Assembly (NCBI RefSeq): GCF_041154745.1
Contig: NZ_AP031573.1
Coordinates: 4,092,001-4,156,000 of the forward strand
DNA: 64,000 nucleotides
DNA from: Flavobacterium sp. CFS9
GTDB taxonomy: Bacteria; Bacteroidota; Bacteroidia; Flavobacteriales; Flavobacteriaceae
Direction of reading: 5' to 3'
The notes below the pieces were generated by a model. It saw only the letters and a program-made list of their open reading frames with translations. It made no database searches and had not been told where the DNA came from. This document shows positions 16,752 to 25,393 of this stretch, in pieces (within the stretch, counting starts at the first letter, position 1; each line of letters opens with the position of its first letter). The position numbers and the translations under genes are program-made.

Positions 16752-17801
16752 ATGGAAGTAAAAAACATAAAAGCCTTTGGAACAGAGGCTGCGGATGCAC
16801 CGTTGCAGACATTAGACATTCAACGAAGAGCGGTATTGGCTCATGATGTAGAAATAGAGATTTTATACTGCGGAATTTGTCATTCCGATTTGCATTCAGC
16901 CAGAAATGAATGGCACGGGACAATTTATCCAATAGTTCCGGGGCATGAGATTGTGGGGAGAGTAACAAAAGTGGGAGATCACGTAAAGAATTTCAAAGTG
17001 GGTGATTTGGCCGGAGTAGGCTGTATGGTTGATTCTTGCAGAGAATGTGAGCATTGTAAAGGCGATTTAGAGCAGTTTTGTGATGCCGGCAGTACTTTGA
17101 CCTTTAATTCTCCGGATACACATTTAGGAGGTCAGACGTTTGGAGGGTATTCGCAAAGTATTGTAGTTGATGAGAATTATGTGCTGCATATTTCAGATAA
17201 ATTAGACCTTGCGGGTGTTGCACCTTTGCTTTGTGCAGGTATTACAACTTATTCACCATTAAGACACTGGAATGTAGGTCCCGGACAAAAAGTAGGAATT
17301 GTAGGAATTGGTGGTTTGGGTCATATGGGAATTAAATTAGCGAAAGCAATGGGAGCTCATGTGGTTGTTTTTACGACTTCATTGTCTAAAACCGAAGATG
17401 CAAAGCGTCTGGGGGCAGATGAGGTAGTGTTATCTACAGACCCTGAGCAAATGGCTAAATACACTAAAAGCCTGAATTTTATTCTGGACTGTGTATCGGC
17501 AGAACATAATATTGATGCCTATTTGAATCTGTTGAAAGTGGATGGAACTCTAGCCTTGGTTGGTGCTCCGATGGAACCTCTTCCGGTGACTTCGTTCAGT
17601 CTTTTATTAGGAAGAAGAAGTTTTGCGGGGTCTGCCATTGGTGGAATCAAAGAGACTCAGGAAATGCTTGATTTTTGTGCGGAACATAATATTACTGCCG
17701 ATATTGAATTAATTGGTGTAAACGAAGTAAATGATGCTTATGAAAGACTGTTAAAAGGAGATATTAAGTATCGTTTTGTAATTGATATGGCTTCTTTGTA
17801 G
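16752..17801 (+). CDS. Zinc-dependent NAD(P) alcohol dehydrogenase (YahK/CAD type)
   Basis: Cytosolic medium-chain dehydrogenase of 349 residues that reduces aldehydes or oxidises primary alcohols. The catalytic zinc region is YCGICHSDLH (Cys40, with His44 after Cys43) plus the PGHE motif. The structural zinc cluster is CMVDSCRECEHCKGDLEQFC. The nucleotide fold carries GIGGLGHMG. The match is to the cinnamyl-alcohol dehydrogenase/YahK branch, which favours NADPH. As last gene behind an AraC regulator and two cupins, it may serve aldehyde detoxification. Confidence 0.9.
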   Translation: MEVKNIKAFGTEAADAPLQTLDIQRRAVLAHDVEIEILYCGICHSDLHSARNEWHGTIYPIVPGHEIVGRVTKVGDHVKNFKVGDLAGVGCMVDSCRECEHCKGDLEQFCDAGSTLTFNSPDTHLGGQTFGGYSQSIVVDENYVLHISDKLDLAGVAPLLCAGITTYSPLRHWNVGPGQKVGIVGIGGLGHMGIKLAKAMGAHVVVFTTSLSKTEDAKRLGADEVVLSTDPEQMAKYTKSLNFILDCVSAEHNIDAYLNLLKVDGTLALVGAPMEPLPVTSFSLLLGRRSFAGSAIGGIKETQEMLDFCAEHNITADIELIGVNEVNDAYERLLKGDIKYRFVIDMASL

Positions 17802-17810
17802 TTTTTTTTA

Positions 17811-17925
17811 AGGTGCTGAGGTGCTAAGTTGCTAAGTTGCTAAGTTGCTGAGGTACTAAGTTTTGTTGGAACGATGAAGTTTTTTTTAAAGGCGCTGAGA
17901 TACTAAGGTGCTGAGATGCTAAGTT
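17811..17925. repeat. Degenerate GTGCTAAGTTGCTAAG tandem repeats
   Basis: Imperfect tandem repeats of a gctaagtt/gctgaggt heptamer-octamer, 17811-17860 and again 17890-17925. They are non-coding and follow the dehydrogenase stop codon directly. Confidence 0.6.
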
Positions 17926-17957
17926 TCGTTGAAACGGTGTAATTTGCTGTAAATAAT

Positions 17958-17998
17958 AAACCCCTTAAGAGATAAATTTCTTAAGGGGTTTGTTGTTT
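17958..17998. terminator. Hairpin terminator
   Basis: AAACCCCTTAAGA (17958-17970) and TCTTAAGGGGTTT (17979-17991) are perfect 13-bp arms around an 8-nt loop, followed by a T-rich tail. It probably ends the AraC-cupin-dehydrogenase transcript. Confidence 0.75.
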
Positions 17999-18406
17999 TT
18001 TGGAGGGAACAGGAGATGAGTTGAGGTGTTATTTATGTTTTAGTTTTTGGGATTGAGTGGAGTAAATTACGATGAGTTTTTATGTTTCAAGAAGGGATAT
18101 TTGTTTGTGATAAAATAGAGTTAAGAAATGGAGTTGTTGAGGGTAAAATGCCCCTTTTTTGATACTGACAGTTTGTCTTGTTGTATTTTTTAGATGTGTT
18201 TAATTGTTTTATTTCCAGTGTTTTGTTATTGTTTGGTTAAATTTTAACTTTATAGTAGTTTTTGAGACTGATACGACTTAAGGTCGAAACAGAAAAAAAT
18301 GAAAAATTTTAATTTTAGCCTTAATCTCTTTAACGAAAAAGTATTTTTTTGAAGAGAAAAAAGTGCTTGAAGTTTTAATTTTAAATTTTGTCCAACTGAA
18401 GAATAT

Positions 18407-18446
18407 AGTCATTAAAATAAATTCAATTGAATTCATTTTAATGACT
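18407..18446. repeat. 40-bp near-perfect palindrome
   Basis: A loop-free palindrome centred on CAATTG. The two 20-bp halves begin AGTCATTAAAAT and match at 19 of 20 positions. No T tract follows, so it looks more like a protein-binding or cruciform site than a terminator. Confidence 0.6.
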
Positions 18447-18971
18447 TGTTTATGAGTTTGTTAAGTGATATTGGTTTTAGAAGCTCTGATAAGGGGTATT
18501 ATTGGTTTTGATTGTAATTTTTTTATTTTCAATGTTGCAGTAGTTGTTTTTAAATGTAAAGTAAAAGTTTTAATTGGTTGCTATAACTGGTTTTAAAATA
18601 GTAATATATGTATTTTTTTAAAATTTATTTTTGAAATAATACTCAACACCTAACAACATTGTTTTTTTAATATAATCAAAGAACCTATAAGTGAAATACA
18701 TTTCTTTCGCTTAGCTGATGTATTGATGAGAAAATGGGAAGCTTTTATTTTTTAGCGGAATAGGGTGTTTTGGTACAAAGAGAAATTTTAGAATAAAATG
18801 TTAATTGTTGTTAAAGTTGACCAAATTTTTGAATTGGCGGTATTGCTTTTTTAAGAAAGTAATTTTGAAATACAGGGGATTCTGTTAATTTTTTTGATTT
18901 GTTGGTCTTTTTTAGAACGATCAAATTTAATAATTCAGTTTTTCAATTGAAATAAATACTATTTTTGTGTC

Positions 18972-19295
18972 GTGAAATGGATAACAATCATATTATCGAT
19001 TTATTTAATGACGATTTCCAATATGCCTTGTGCAGATATGGAAATCAACAGTGCTGCTCACAAAACAGCTCAGTTTTCTTCAGAAGCGAATCACTCACAC
19101 GATAAAGACAATGATTTATGCTCGCCTTTCTGTGCGTGCAATTGTTGTGGAGCACAGGTTTTAAGTTATCAGACTTTCTTAAGCTTTGATTTTCCTGTGG
19201 CACATTCCATTATCTCAATTCCATTACCCAACTACAATTCTGTTTTTGCTTCCAGTTTCTACGGAAGTGTATGGCAGCCCCCACAAATAGCATAA
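18972..19295 (+). CDS. Small exported His/Cys-rich protein heading the metal efflux operon (DUF6660-like)
   Basis: A 107-residue protein with a hydrophobic signal sequence at the N-terminus, a His-rich stretch (NHSHDKDND), a cysteine cluster (CSPFCACNCCGAQ) and a C-terminus SSFYGSVWQPPQIA. Small proteins of this type, which I recall as DUF6660, commonly precede CzcA/CusA operons in Bacteroidota; a periplasmic metal-binding role is inferred. The start is GTG 18972. A TATTTTTG element (18960-18967) ends 4 nt before it, which would make the mRNA leaderless. CzcA follows after 107 bp. Confidence 0.7.
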   Translation: MKWITIILSIYLMTISNMPCADMEINSAAHKTAQFSSEANHSHDKDNDLCSPFCACNCCGAQVLSYQTFLSFDFPVAHSIISIPLPNYNSVFASSFYGSVWQPPQIA

Positions 19296-19402
19296 TGATG
19301 CCCACCCGATAAGTCGGAATGTGGGTTGGAGCGTTGCGGATCTTCCGCAGTATTTAAATAGGCAATACCTTGCCTCATTTCTCACATCATTATACCATTA
19401 AA

Positions 19403-22400
19403 ATGTTAGATAAAATCATACAGTTTAGTATAAAGAATAAGTTCGTTATACTACTATTAACCCTTGTATTAATAGCCTGGGGAAGCTATTCGATCAAACA
19501 ATTGCCATTAGACGCTTTGCCTGATGTAACCAACAATCAGGTGCAGATTATTACCACAGCACCAACTTTGGCCAGTCAGGAAGTCGAGCAATTAATAACT
19601 TATCCTTTAGAGCAAGCTGTAAAAACAGTTCCGGATATCATAGAGCTTCGCAGTATTTCACGTTTCGGATTATCGGTAGTTACGGTAGTTTTTGAGGACG
19701 ATGTGAATATCTATTGGGCTAGAGAACAGATATTTCAACGTCTTAAACAAGCCGAGGAGAATATCCCTGCTTATGCCGGTTCGCCCGAATTGGCCCCAAT
19801 CAGTACCGGTTTAGGAGAAATTTATCAGTACGACGTTTATGCCAAAAAAGGTTACGAAGACAAATACGATGCGATAAAACTGCGTACCATTCAGGATTGG
19901 ATCATTATCCCGCAATTGCAGGGAATCAGAGGTGTAGCTGATGTTAGTACCTGGGGAGGGAAACTAAAACAATATGAAATCGCTGTAAATCCAAATACAC
20001 TGAACAGTTTAGGCGTTACCATCACAGAGATTTTTGACGCCCTCGAAAAAAACAATCAAAATACAGGAGGTGCCTATATCGAAAAAGACCAGTTTGCGTA
20101 CTTCATTCGTGGTGTTGGTATGGCGAAGGGAACCAAAGACTTAGGAAATGTAGTAGTGAAAAACCGAAATGGTTCACCCGTTCTGGTTCGCGATGTAGCC
20201 GAAGTTCGCGAAGGTGTTGCCCTGCGTTACGGAGCCTCAACCAAGGACGGAAAAGGAGAAATTGTTTCAGGAATGGTCTTGATGCTGAAAGGAGAGAATT
20301 CCAGCGCCGTAGTCAACAGAATTCATGAAAGAATGATTCAGATCAATAAAAGTCTGCCCGAAGGAGTCGTTGCCGAAGCTTTTATTGACAGAGGAAAGTT
20401 AGTAGACAGCGCTATCGGAACCGTTTCAAAGAACTTATTAGAAGGGGCTTTGATCGTTATTTTTGTACTGATCTTGTTTCTGGGGAATCTTCGTGCAGGC
20501 TTAATTGTAGCTTCGGTTATTCCGCTTGCCATGCTCTTTGCCGTTATTTTAATGAATGCTTTCGGCGTAAGCGGAAATCTGATGAGTCTTGGAGCGATCG
20601 ACTTTGGAATCATTGTCGACGGAGCTGTAATTATTGTGGAAGCCACCATGCACCACCTGCAACAGCTCAAACGCAAGAAAGAACTAACACAAAACGAAAT
20701 GGATGCTGAAGTGTACAATTCGGCTTCGAAAATCAGAAACAGTGCCGCTTTTGGAGAAATTATTATTCTGATCGTTTACCTGCCTATTCTTGCTTTAGTT
20801 GGAACTGAAGGTAAAATGTTTAAACCAATGGCAATGACGGTAGGTTTTGCGGTTGCGGGAGCCTTTATTCTTTCTTTGACGTATGTACCCATGATGAGTG
20901 CCATGTTCTTGTCTAAAAGTACCCAACACAAAGAAAATTTCAGCGACAGAATGATGGCGCGGCTGGAAGCTATCTATACACCATTTTTAAAAAAAGCGCT
21001 ACAGTTTAAAAAAGTGGTTTTAGGAATATCACTTGGGTTGTTTGCCCTAGGTTTAGTCGTTTTCAATTCAATGGGAGGAGAGTTTATCCCCACTATCGAA
21101 GAAGGTGATTTGGCTATAAATGCCACCATCATGACCGGAAGTTCACTGACGCAAATGGTGGAAACTGCCACTAAGTACGAACAGATCTTAAAAGCTAAAT
21201 TTCCCGAAATTAAAACCATCGTAACCAAAATTGGAAGCGGGGAGATTCCAACCGATCCGATGCCTATTGAAAGCGGCGATTTGATCATTGTTTTGAAAGA
21301 CAAAAAAGAATGGAAAGGCAAATATGACAACTGGGAAGATTTGGCCAATGCGATGAAAAAAGAAATGGAAGTTATTCCGGGAGCCAATATCGAGATCTCT
21401 CAGCCTATTCAGATGCGATTTAACGAATTAATGACCGGAAGCCGAAGCGATATAGCCATTAAGATTTTTGGAGACGATCTGGAGATTCTGGACGCTAAAG
21501 CAGCAGAGTTAATCTCAAAAATTAAAAGTATTGAAGGAATTGGTGATTTAAAAGCGGATAAAGTAACCGGTTTACCGCAAATTACGGTGAAATACGATTA
21601 CAATAAAATCGCTTTATACGGATTGAATATTTCAGATATCAATCAAATTATACGTTCGTCTTTTGCGGGAGAAAGTGCCGGGAAAATCTATGATGAAAGC
21701 AAAAGGTTTGATGTTGTAGTGCGCATGAACGAAAACAATCGTGCCGATATTACAGATGTGAGCAACTTGTTTATTCCGCTGCCAAACGGACAGCAGGTAC
21801 CGCTTTCGCAAGTGGCTACAGTCGAGTACGAGCAAGGGCCTGTACAGGTTATTCGGGAGAACGGAAAACGCAGAATCACGGTCGGACTAAACGTTCGTGG
21901 CCGCGATATTAAAAGTGTTGTGGAAGAAATTCAGCAAAGACTGGACAAAGACTACAAACTTCCGGCAGGGTATTATGTAACCTATGGAGGTCAGTTTGAA
22001 AATTTAATCGAAGCCACCAAACGACTTTCGGTAGCGCTTCCAATCGCGTTAGGATTGATACTGGTGTTGCTGTATTTTACTTTTAAAAGCTTCAAACAGG
22101 CCGGATTGATTTTTACAGCCATTCCATTATCAGCAATCGGGGGAGTTTTTGCACTCTGGATGCGCGGAATGCCGTTTAGTATTTCAGCCGGTATTGGTTT
22201 CATTGCTTTGTTTGGAATTGCGGTTTTAAACGGAATTGTATTGATTTCGTATTTCAATCAGCTCAAAAAAGAGGGAGTTCTCGATCCCTTACAAAGAGTT
22301 TTAATCGGGACCAAAACCAGATTGCGCCCGGTTTTAATGACTGCAGCCGTAGCTTCGTTAGGATTCCTGCCAATGGCATTGTCTACAAGCGGAGGAGCAG

Positions 22401-22528
22401 AGGTGCAAAAACCTTTGGCAACCGTAGTAATTGGAGGGTTAGTCTCAGCAACTTTATTAACCTTAATTGTTTTGCCAATTCTGTATTTGTTACTGGAGAA
22501 GAAGTTTAACGATAAAAAAGACAATTAG
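19403..22528 (+). CDS. czcA: CzcA/CusA-type heavy-metal RND efflux pump
   Basis: Inner-membrane proton-driven RND pump of 1041 residues that expels divalent (Czc) or monovalent (Cus) metals through a periplasm-spanning complex. ATG 19403 (MLDKIIQFSIKNKF) is chosen over the upstream in-frame 19370. The heavy-metal RND signature DFGIIVDGAVIIVE gives Asp400, Asp406 and Glu413, the proton-relay triad of CzcA. GGEFIPTIEEGDLAINATI is the other hallmark. Twelve membrane segments and two large periplasmic loops are visible. Unlike many Bacteroidota homologues, no TolC-like domain is fused at the C-terminus; TolC is a separate gene downstream. Metal specificity is undecided. Confidence 0.92.
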   Translation: MLDKIIQFSIKNKFVILLLTLVLIAWGSYSIKQLPLDALPDVTNNQVQIITTAPTLASQEVEQLITYPLEQAVKTVPDIIELRSISRFGLSVVTVVFEDDVNIYWAREQIFQRLKQAEENIPAYAGSPELAPISTGLGEIYQYDVYAKKGYEDKYDAIKLRTIQDWIIIPQLQGIRGVADVSTWGGKLKQYEIAVNPNTLNSLGVTITEIFDALEKNNQNTGGAYIEKDQFAYFIRGVGMAKGTKDLGNVVVKNRNGSPVLVRDVAEVREGVALRYGASTKDGKGEIVSGMVLMLKGENSSAVVNRIHERMIQINKSLPEGVVAEAFIDRGKLVDSAIGTVSKNLLEGALIVIFVLILFLGNLRAGLIVASVIPLAMLFAVILMNAFGVSGNLMSLGAIDFGIIVDGAVIIVEATMHHLQQLKRKKELTQNEMDAEVYNSASKIRNSAAFGEIIILIVYLPILALVGTEGKMFKPMAMTVGFAVAGAFILSLTYVPMMSAMFLSKSTQHKENFSDRMMARLEAIYTPFLKKALQFKKVVLGISLGLFALGLVVFNSMGGEFIPTIEEGDLAINATIMTGSSLTQMVETATKYEQILKAKFPEIKTIVTKIGSGEIPTDPMPIESGDLIIVLKDKKEWKGKYDNWEDLANAMKKEMEVIPGANIEISQPIQMRFNELMTGSRSDIAIKIFGDDLEILDAKAAELISKIKSIEGIGDLKADKVTGLPQITVKYDYNKIALYGLNISDINQIIRSSFAGESAGKIYDESKRFDVVVRMNENNRADITDVSNLFIPLPNGQQVPLSQVATVEYEQGPVQVIRENGKRRITVGLNVRGRDIKSVVEEIQQRLDKDYKLPAGYYVTYGGQFENLIEATKRLSVALPIALGLILVLLYFTFKSFKQAGLIFTAIPLSAIGGVFALWMRGMPFSISAGIGFIALFGIAVLNGIVLISYFNQLKKEGVLDPLQRVLIGTKTRLRPVLMTAAVASLGFLPMALSTSGGAEVQKPLATVVIGGLVSATLLTLIVLPILYLLLEKKFNDKKDN

Positions 22529-22577
22529 ATAGTGAGTTAATTAGATATAGGGTCATTACTAATTAGTGTAAAATGAT

Positions 22578-22652
22578 TTTTCTCGCAGATTCAGCTTCAA
22601 TTATAAAAAGCAAAAAATCTGCTCCATCAGCAAAATCTGCGAGAAACAAAAA
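22578..22652. repeat. Inverted repeat between czcA and tolC
   Basis: TTTCTCGCAGATT (22578-22590) pairs with AATCTGCGAGAAA (about 22634-22646), with internal GCAGATT/AATCTGC-like stretches. Similar AATCTGC motifs occur at 8791-8810, 40751-40776 and 40969-41000. Probably a dispersed repeat rather than a terminator, as the downstream gene continues the operon. Confidence 0.5.
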
Positions 22653-22660
22653 ATATTAAA

Positions 22661-23923
22661 ATGAAAAACATACTAAAGCATATAAACAGCTCCCTCTTTG
22701 CGCACCTTGCGAAAGAAACATTGAGTACTTTGCGGTTAAACAAGCTCCTGCCTGCACTCTTGTTAACCACTACAGTAACAATGGCACAGGAAAAAATCAG
22801 TTTGGAAAAAGCAATCGAACTGGCAAAATCAAACAATATCGATTTGAAGATTGCCGATAAAGAAATTGAAAAACAAACCGTTTTGAAAAAGACGGCATTT
22901 CAGGCAGATCCGCTTCAGGTACAATACCAGGGCGGACAGTTCAATAGTGCCGATTACGACCATAATGTTTCCGTACAGCAGTTTTTTCCGTTAGGGAACA
23001 TCACAAAAGCCAATCGACAATTACAGGAAGAACTGACAAAATTGGCCGAAAAACGAAAAGCGTTATCGACTTATGAAGTAGAAAAAGCGGTAACTCTTGC
23101 ATATTATCAATACCTGTACGGCGTTTCGATTCAAAAGTTAAACTCGGAACTGAATGAAATTTATACCAAGTTCCTGAAGAACGCTGAGCTTCGTTTTAAA
23201 ACCGGAGAAAGCGGCAACATAGAAGTCATCAGTGCTAAGGCGAAAGTGAAGGAGATCGAAACACAAAAAGCGCAATTAGAATTTGATTTGGCGATTTACC
23301 AAAAGCAGCTGCAGTTTTTTGTACAAACCGATGAAAATGTCATTCCTGATGATCAAACTGCCTTGCAATATGTAATGGTTAAAGAAGAAGGAAGTTCAAA
23401 AGCAGAGACTTTAATGACCGATTTTTATCAGCAGCAGATCTCGGTGTATCAAAAAGAAGCCAATACACACAAAGCCATGCGAACACCAAAAGTTGGATTG
23501 GGATATTTTGCACAAACCATCAACACAGAATCCTTGTTTCAGGGATTCACGGCAGGATTGCAGATACCATTGTTTGGAGGGGTAAATACCGCAAAAGCGA
23601 AGGCTTCGGCAATCAGTATTTCACAGTCGCAACTGGCATTGGATAAAAATAAGTTAACGTTGAATCTGCAAAAACAGGAATTGCAAAACAATTTCGAGAA
23701 GCAGCAAAAAGCAATGGACTATTTTCAAAAAGAAGGATTGCAGTATGCCGATCAGATTATCAGTACAGCCCAAAAAAGTTATGCCAATGGCGATTTGAGC
23801 TATTGGTCGTACATCAGTTTCTTAAATCAGGCAATTGATATTAAGAAACAATATACAGAGGCCACACACAACTTTAATCAAAGCGCAATCGAATTGCAAT
23901 TTCCAACCATCAAAAACAATTAA
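22661..23923 (+). CDS. TolC-family outer-membrane efflux protein (CzcC-like)
   Basis: Outer-membrane channel component of 420 residues for the adjacent RND pump. After the signal it shows ISLEKAIELAKSNNIDLKIAD, the usual TolC/CzcC opening, two long coiled-coil helical repeats, and a C-terminal half repeating the fold (GLGYFAQTINTESLFQGFTAGLQIPLFGG). The N-terminal about 43 residues form an oddly long signal sequence; part is encoded by a CTTTGCG-type segment (22696-22740) that resembles intergenic repeats. The start ATG 22661 has no better in-frame alternative. It is followed within 2 nt by the adaptor gene. Confidence 0.88.
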   Translation: MKNILKHINSSLFAHLAKETLSTLRLNKLLPALLLTTTVTMAQEKISLEKAIELAKSNNIDLKIADKEIEKQTVLKKTAFQADPLQVQYQGGQFNSADYDHNVSVQQFFPLGNITKANRQLQEELTKLAEKRKALSTYEVEKAVTLAYYQYLYGVSIQKLNSELNEIYTKFLKNAELRFKTGESGNIEVISAKAKVKEIETQKAQLEFDLAIYQKQLQFFVQTDENVIPDDQTALQYVMVKEEGSSKAETLMTDFYQQQISVYQKEANTHKAMRTPKVGLGYFAQTINTESLFQGFTAGLQIPLFGGVNTAKAKASAISISQSQLALDKNKLTLNLQKQELQNNFEKQQKAMDYFQKEGLQYADQIISTAQKSYANGDLSYWSYISFLNQAIDIKKQYTEATHNFNQSAIELQFPTIKNN

Positions 23924-23924
23924 A

Positions 23925-25157
23925 ATGAAACAGATCAATAATAATACAACGGCAAAAAGAATAAAGGTTTTATCGCAAAGAAAGTTCGCTTATTGGGGAT
24001 TAATGGCAGCTTCGATAATGGTTTTAGCGTCCTGTGGTCAAAAGAAAACAGAAGAAGTACCCGAAGAAGAAAAATCGCAAACAGAAATTGCTTTAAACGA
24101 ATCGCAATATAAAACGGTTGGGATTGAAACAGGTCTGGTAGAAGACAGAAACCTGAATAAAGTCATCAAAGCCAACGGTTACACCACAGTACCGCCGCAA
24201 AATTCAGCCGAAGTTTCAACTCTCATCGGAGGAACAGTTAAGGATATTTTTGTTTTGGAAGGAACATATGTTAACAAAGGAAAAGTACTGGCAACCATTC
24301 AGAATCTGGAAGTAATCGAAATGCAGGAAGAATACCATTCGGCTGTAGCCAATATTGAATACCTGCAATTGGAATACAACCGCCAAAAAACACTGAGCGA
24401 TGAAAATGTAAATCCAAGAAAAACATTTCAGGAAGTAAAATCAAAATTAGCGGCAGAAAGAGCCCGTGCACAGGCTGCGAAGAATAAATTGGAGGCTTTG
24501 CACGTAAGCACTAAAGGAAGTACTTCGTTAGTTCCGGTTGTAGCACCAATCAATGGCTATGTAGGGAAGATAAGCATCGCAAAAGGGGCTTATGCCCAAA
24601 CCGGAGTAGTTTTGTTTGAAGTAGTGGATAACAGTCAGATGCATTTGGATTTGAACGTGTATGAAAAAGATTTGGGGTCCATTTCGATTGGTCAGGTGAT
24701 AGATTTTGTTTTGACCAATCAGTCGAATAAATCCATTAAAGGGAAGATTTTCGGAATTAATAAGTCCTTTTCAAACGAAAGTAAAACCGTTGCGGTGCAT
24801 GCTAAGATTGAATCTGCCGATGCCAAAGGACTGATTCCGGGTATGTACGTTTCGGCGAACATTAACATCACAAATGCTACTGTTCCTGCGTTACCAAAAG
24901 ATGCTGTAGTTCGAAATGCCGATAAGTATTTTGTTTATGTGGAAGAAGAAGCACATGAAGAAAAGAAAACACCGGAAAAAGGAAATCATGAAAAAGAAGT
25001 TCATTTTAGAGCTGTGGAAGTCATTCCGGGCACAACAGATCTGGGCTTTACAGAAATCAAATTTGTAGAAAATGTTGAACCAAATGCAAAAATCGTAACA
25101 AAAGGAGCTTTCTATTTGCTTTCGGCTATGAAAGGCGGGGGAGAACATGATCATTAG
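23925..25157 (+). CDS. czcB: CzcB/CusB-type periplasmic adaptor lipoprotein
   Basis: Membrane-fusion protein of 410 residues that bridges the RND pump and the TolC channel. ATG 23925 starts 2 nt after the tolC stop. The lipobox VLASC puts the lipidated Cys at about residue 36. Then come a lipoyl-like half (VSTLIGGTVKDIFVLEGTYV), a helical hairpin and the second lipoyl half (VVAPINGYVGKISIAKGAYA), followed by beta-barrel domains. A His/Glu-rich insert (EEEAHEEKKTPEKGNHEKEV) and the C-terminus GGGEHDH are likely metal-binding. It belongs to the operon with czcA, tolC and the ATPase. Confidence 0.9.
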   Translation: MKQINNNTTAKRIKVLSQRKFAYWGLMAASIMVLASCGQKKTEEVPEEEKSQTEIALNESQYKTVGIETGLVEDRNLNKVIKANGYTTVPPQNSAEVSTLIGGTVKDIFVLEGTYVNKGKVLATIQNLEVIEMQEEYHSAVANIEYLQLEYNRQKTLSDENVNPRKTFQEVKSKLAAERARAQAAKNKLEALHVSTKGSTSLVPVVAPINGYVGKISIAKGAYAQTGVVLFEVVDNSQMHLDLNVYEKDLGSISIGQVIDFVLTNQSNKSIKGKIFGINKSFSNESKTVAVHAKIESADAKGLIPGMYVSANINITNATVPALPKDAVVRNADKYFVYVEEEAHEEKKTPEKGNHEKEVHFRAVEVIPGTTDLGFTEIKFVENVEPNAKIVTKGAFYLLSAMKGGGEHDH

Positions 25158-25393
25158 ATTTGGATTGATTGCAGATTTTAGATTGCAGATATTTGATTAA
25201 CGATTTTTGATCTATGAAACTTGGAAATGCATCATTTTATTAATACTCAATTCAAAAATCGTTAATCTACAATCATTAATCTACAATCTCTTTTCTATTG
25301 CATCAAACTATTAATACAAAATCCGTAAATTTAGAACATTATTGAAACAAAGTTTAAACTTGAAACTTTGCAACCTAAAACTTTAAATTTCTC
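25158..25393. repeat. Intergenic inverted repeat before the P-type ATPase
   Basis: The spacer contains matching inverted segments: TTAACGATTTTTGA (25198-25211) and TCAAAAATCGTTAA (25252-25265), plus GATTGCAGAT and ATCTACAATC repeats. It may act as an mRNA hairpin between czcB and the ATPase gene or be another dispersed repeat. No T tract follows. Confidence 0.5.

Larger units (their letters stand above)
17802..18971. other. Gene-poor 1.2-kb AT-rich region
   Basis: No reading frame of useful length on either strand. Contents: tandem repeats (17811-17925), a terminator (17958-17998), the palindrome at 18407-18446 and a solo fragment of the AACACATAG-family core (aagtgaaatacatttctttc, about 18688-18707). 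The rest is very AT-rich, with a 17-codon open frame at 18300 that I do not support. Confidence 0.6.

Noticed and set aside
16495..16968. 157-codon minus-strand open frame over the cupin/dehydrogenase gap
   Set aside because: Its middle translates short tandem DNA repeats (HISHFTFHISHFT), and both ends lie opposite real genes.
18300..18353. 17-codon frame MKNFNFSLNL... in the gene-poor region
   Set aside because: Too short, extremely AT-rich, with no promoter or neighbour support; any such region yields frames like this by chance.
17802..18971. Possible integrated element or tRNA-linked attachment site in the 1.2-kb gap
   Set aside because: No tRNA, integrase or direct repeats at the edges were seen.
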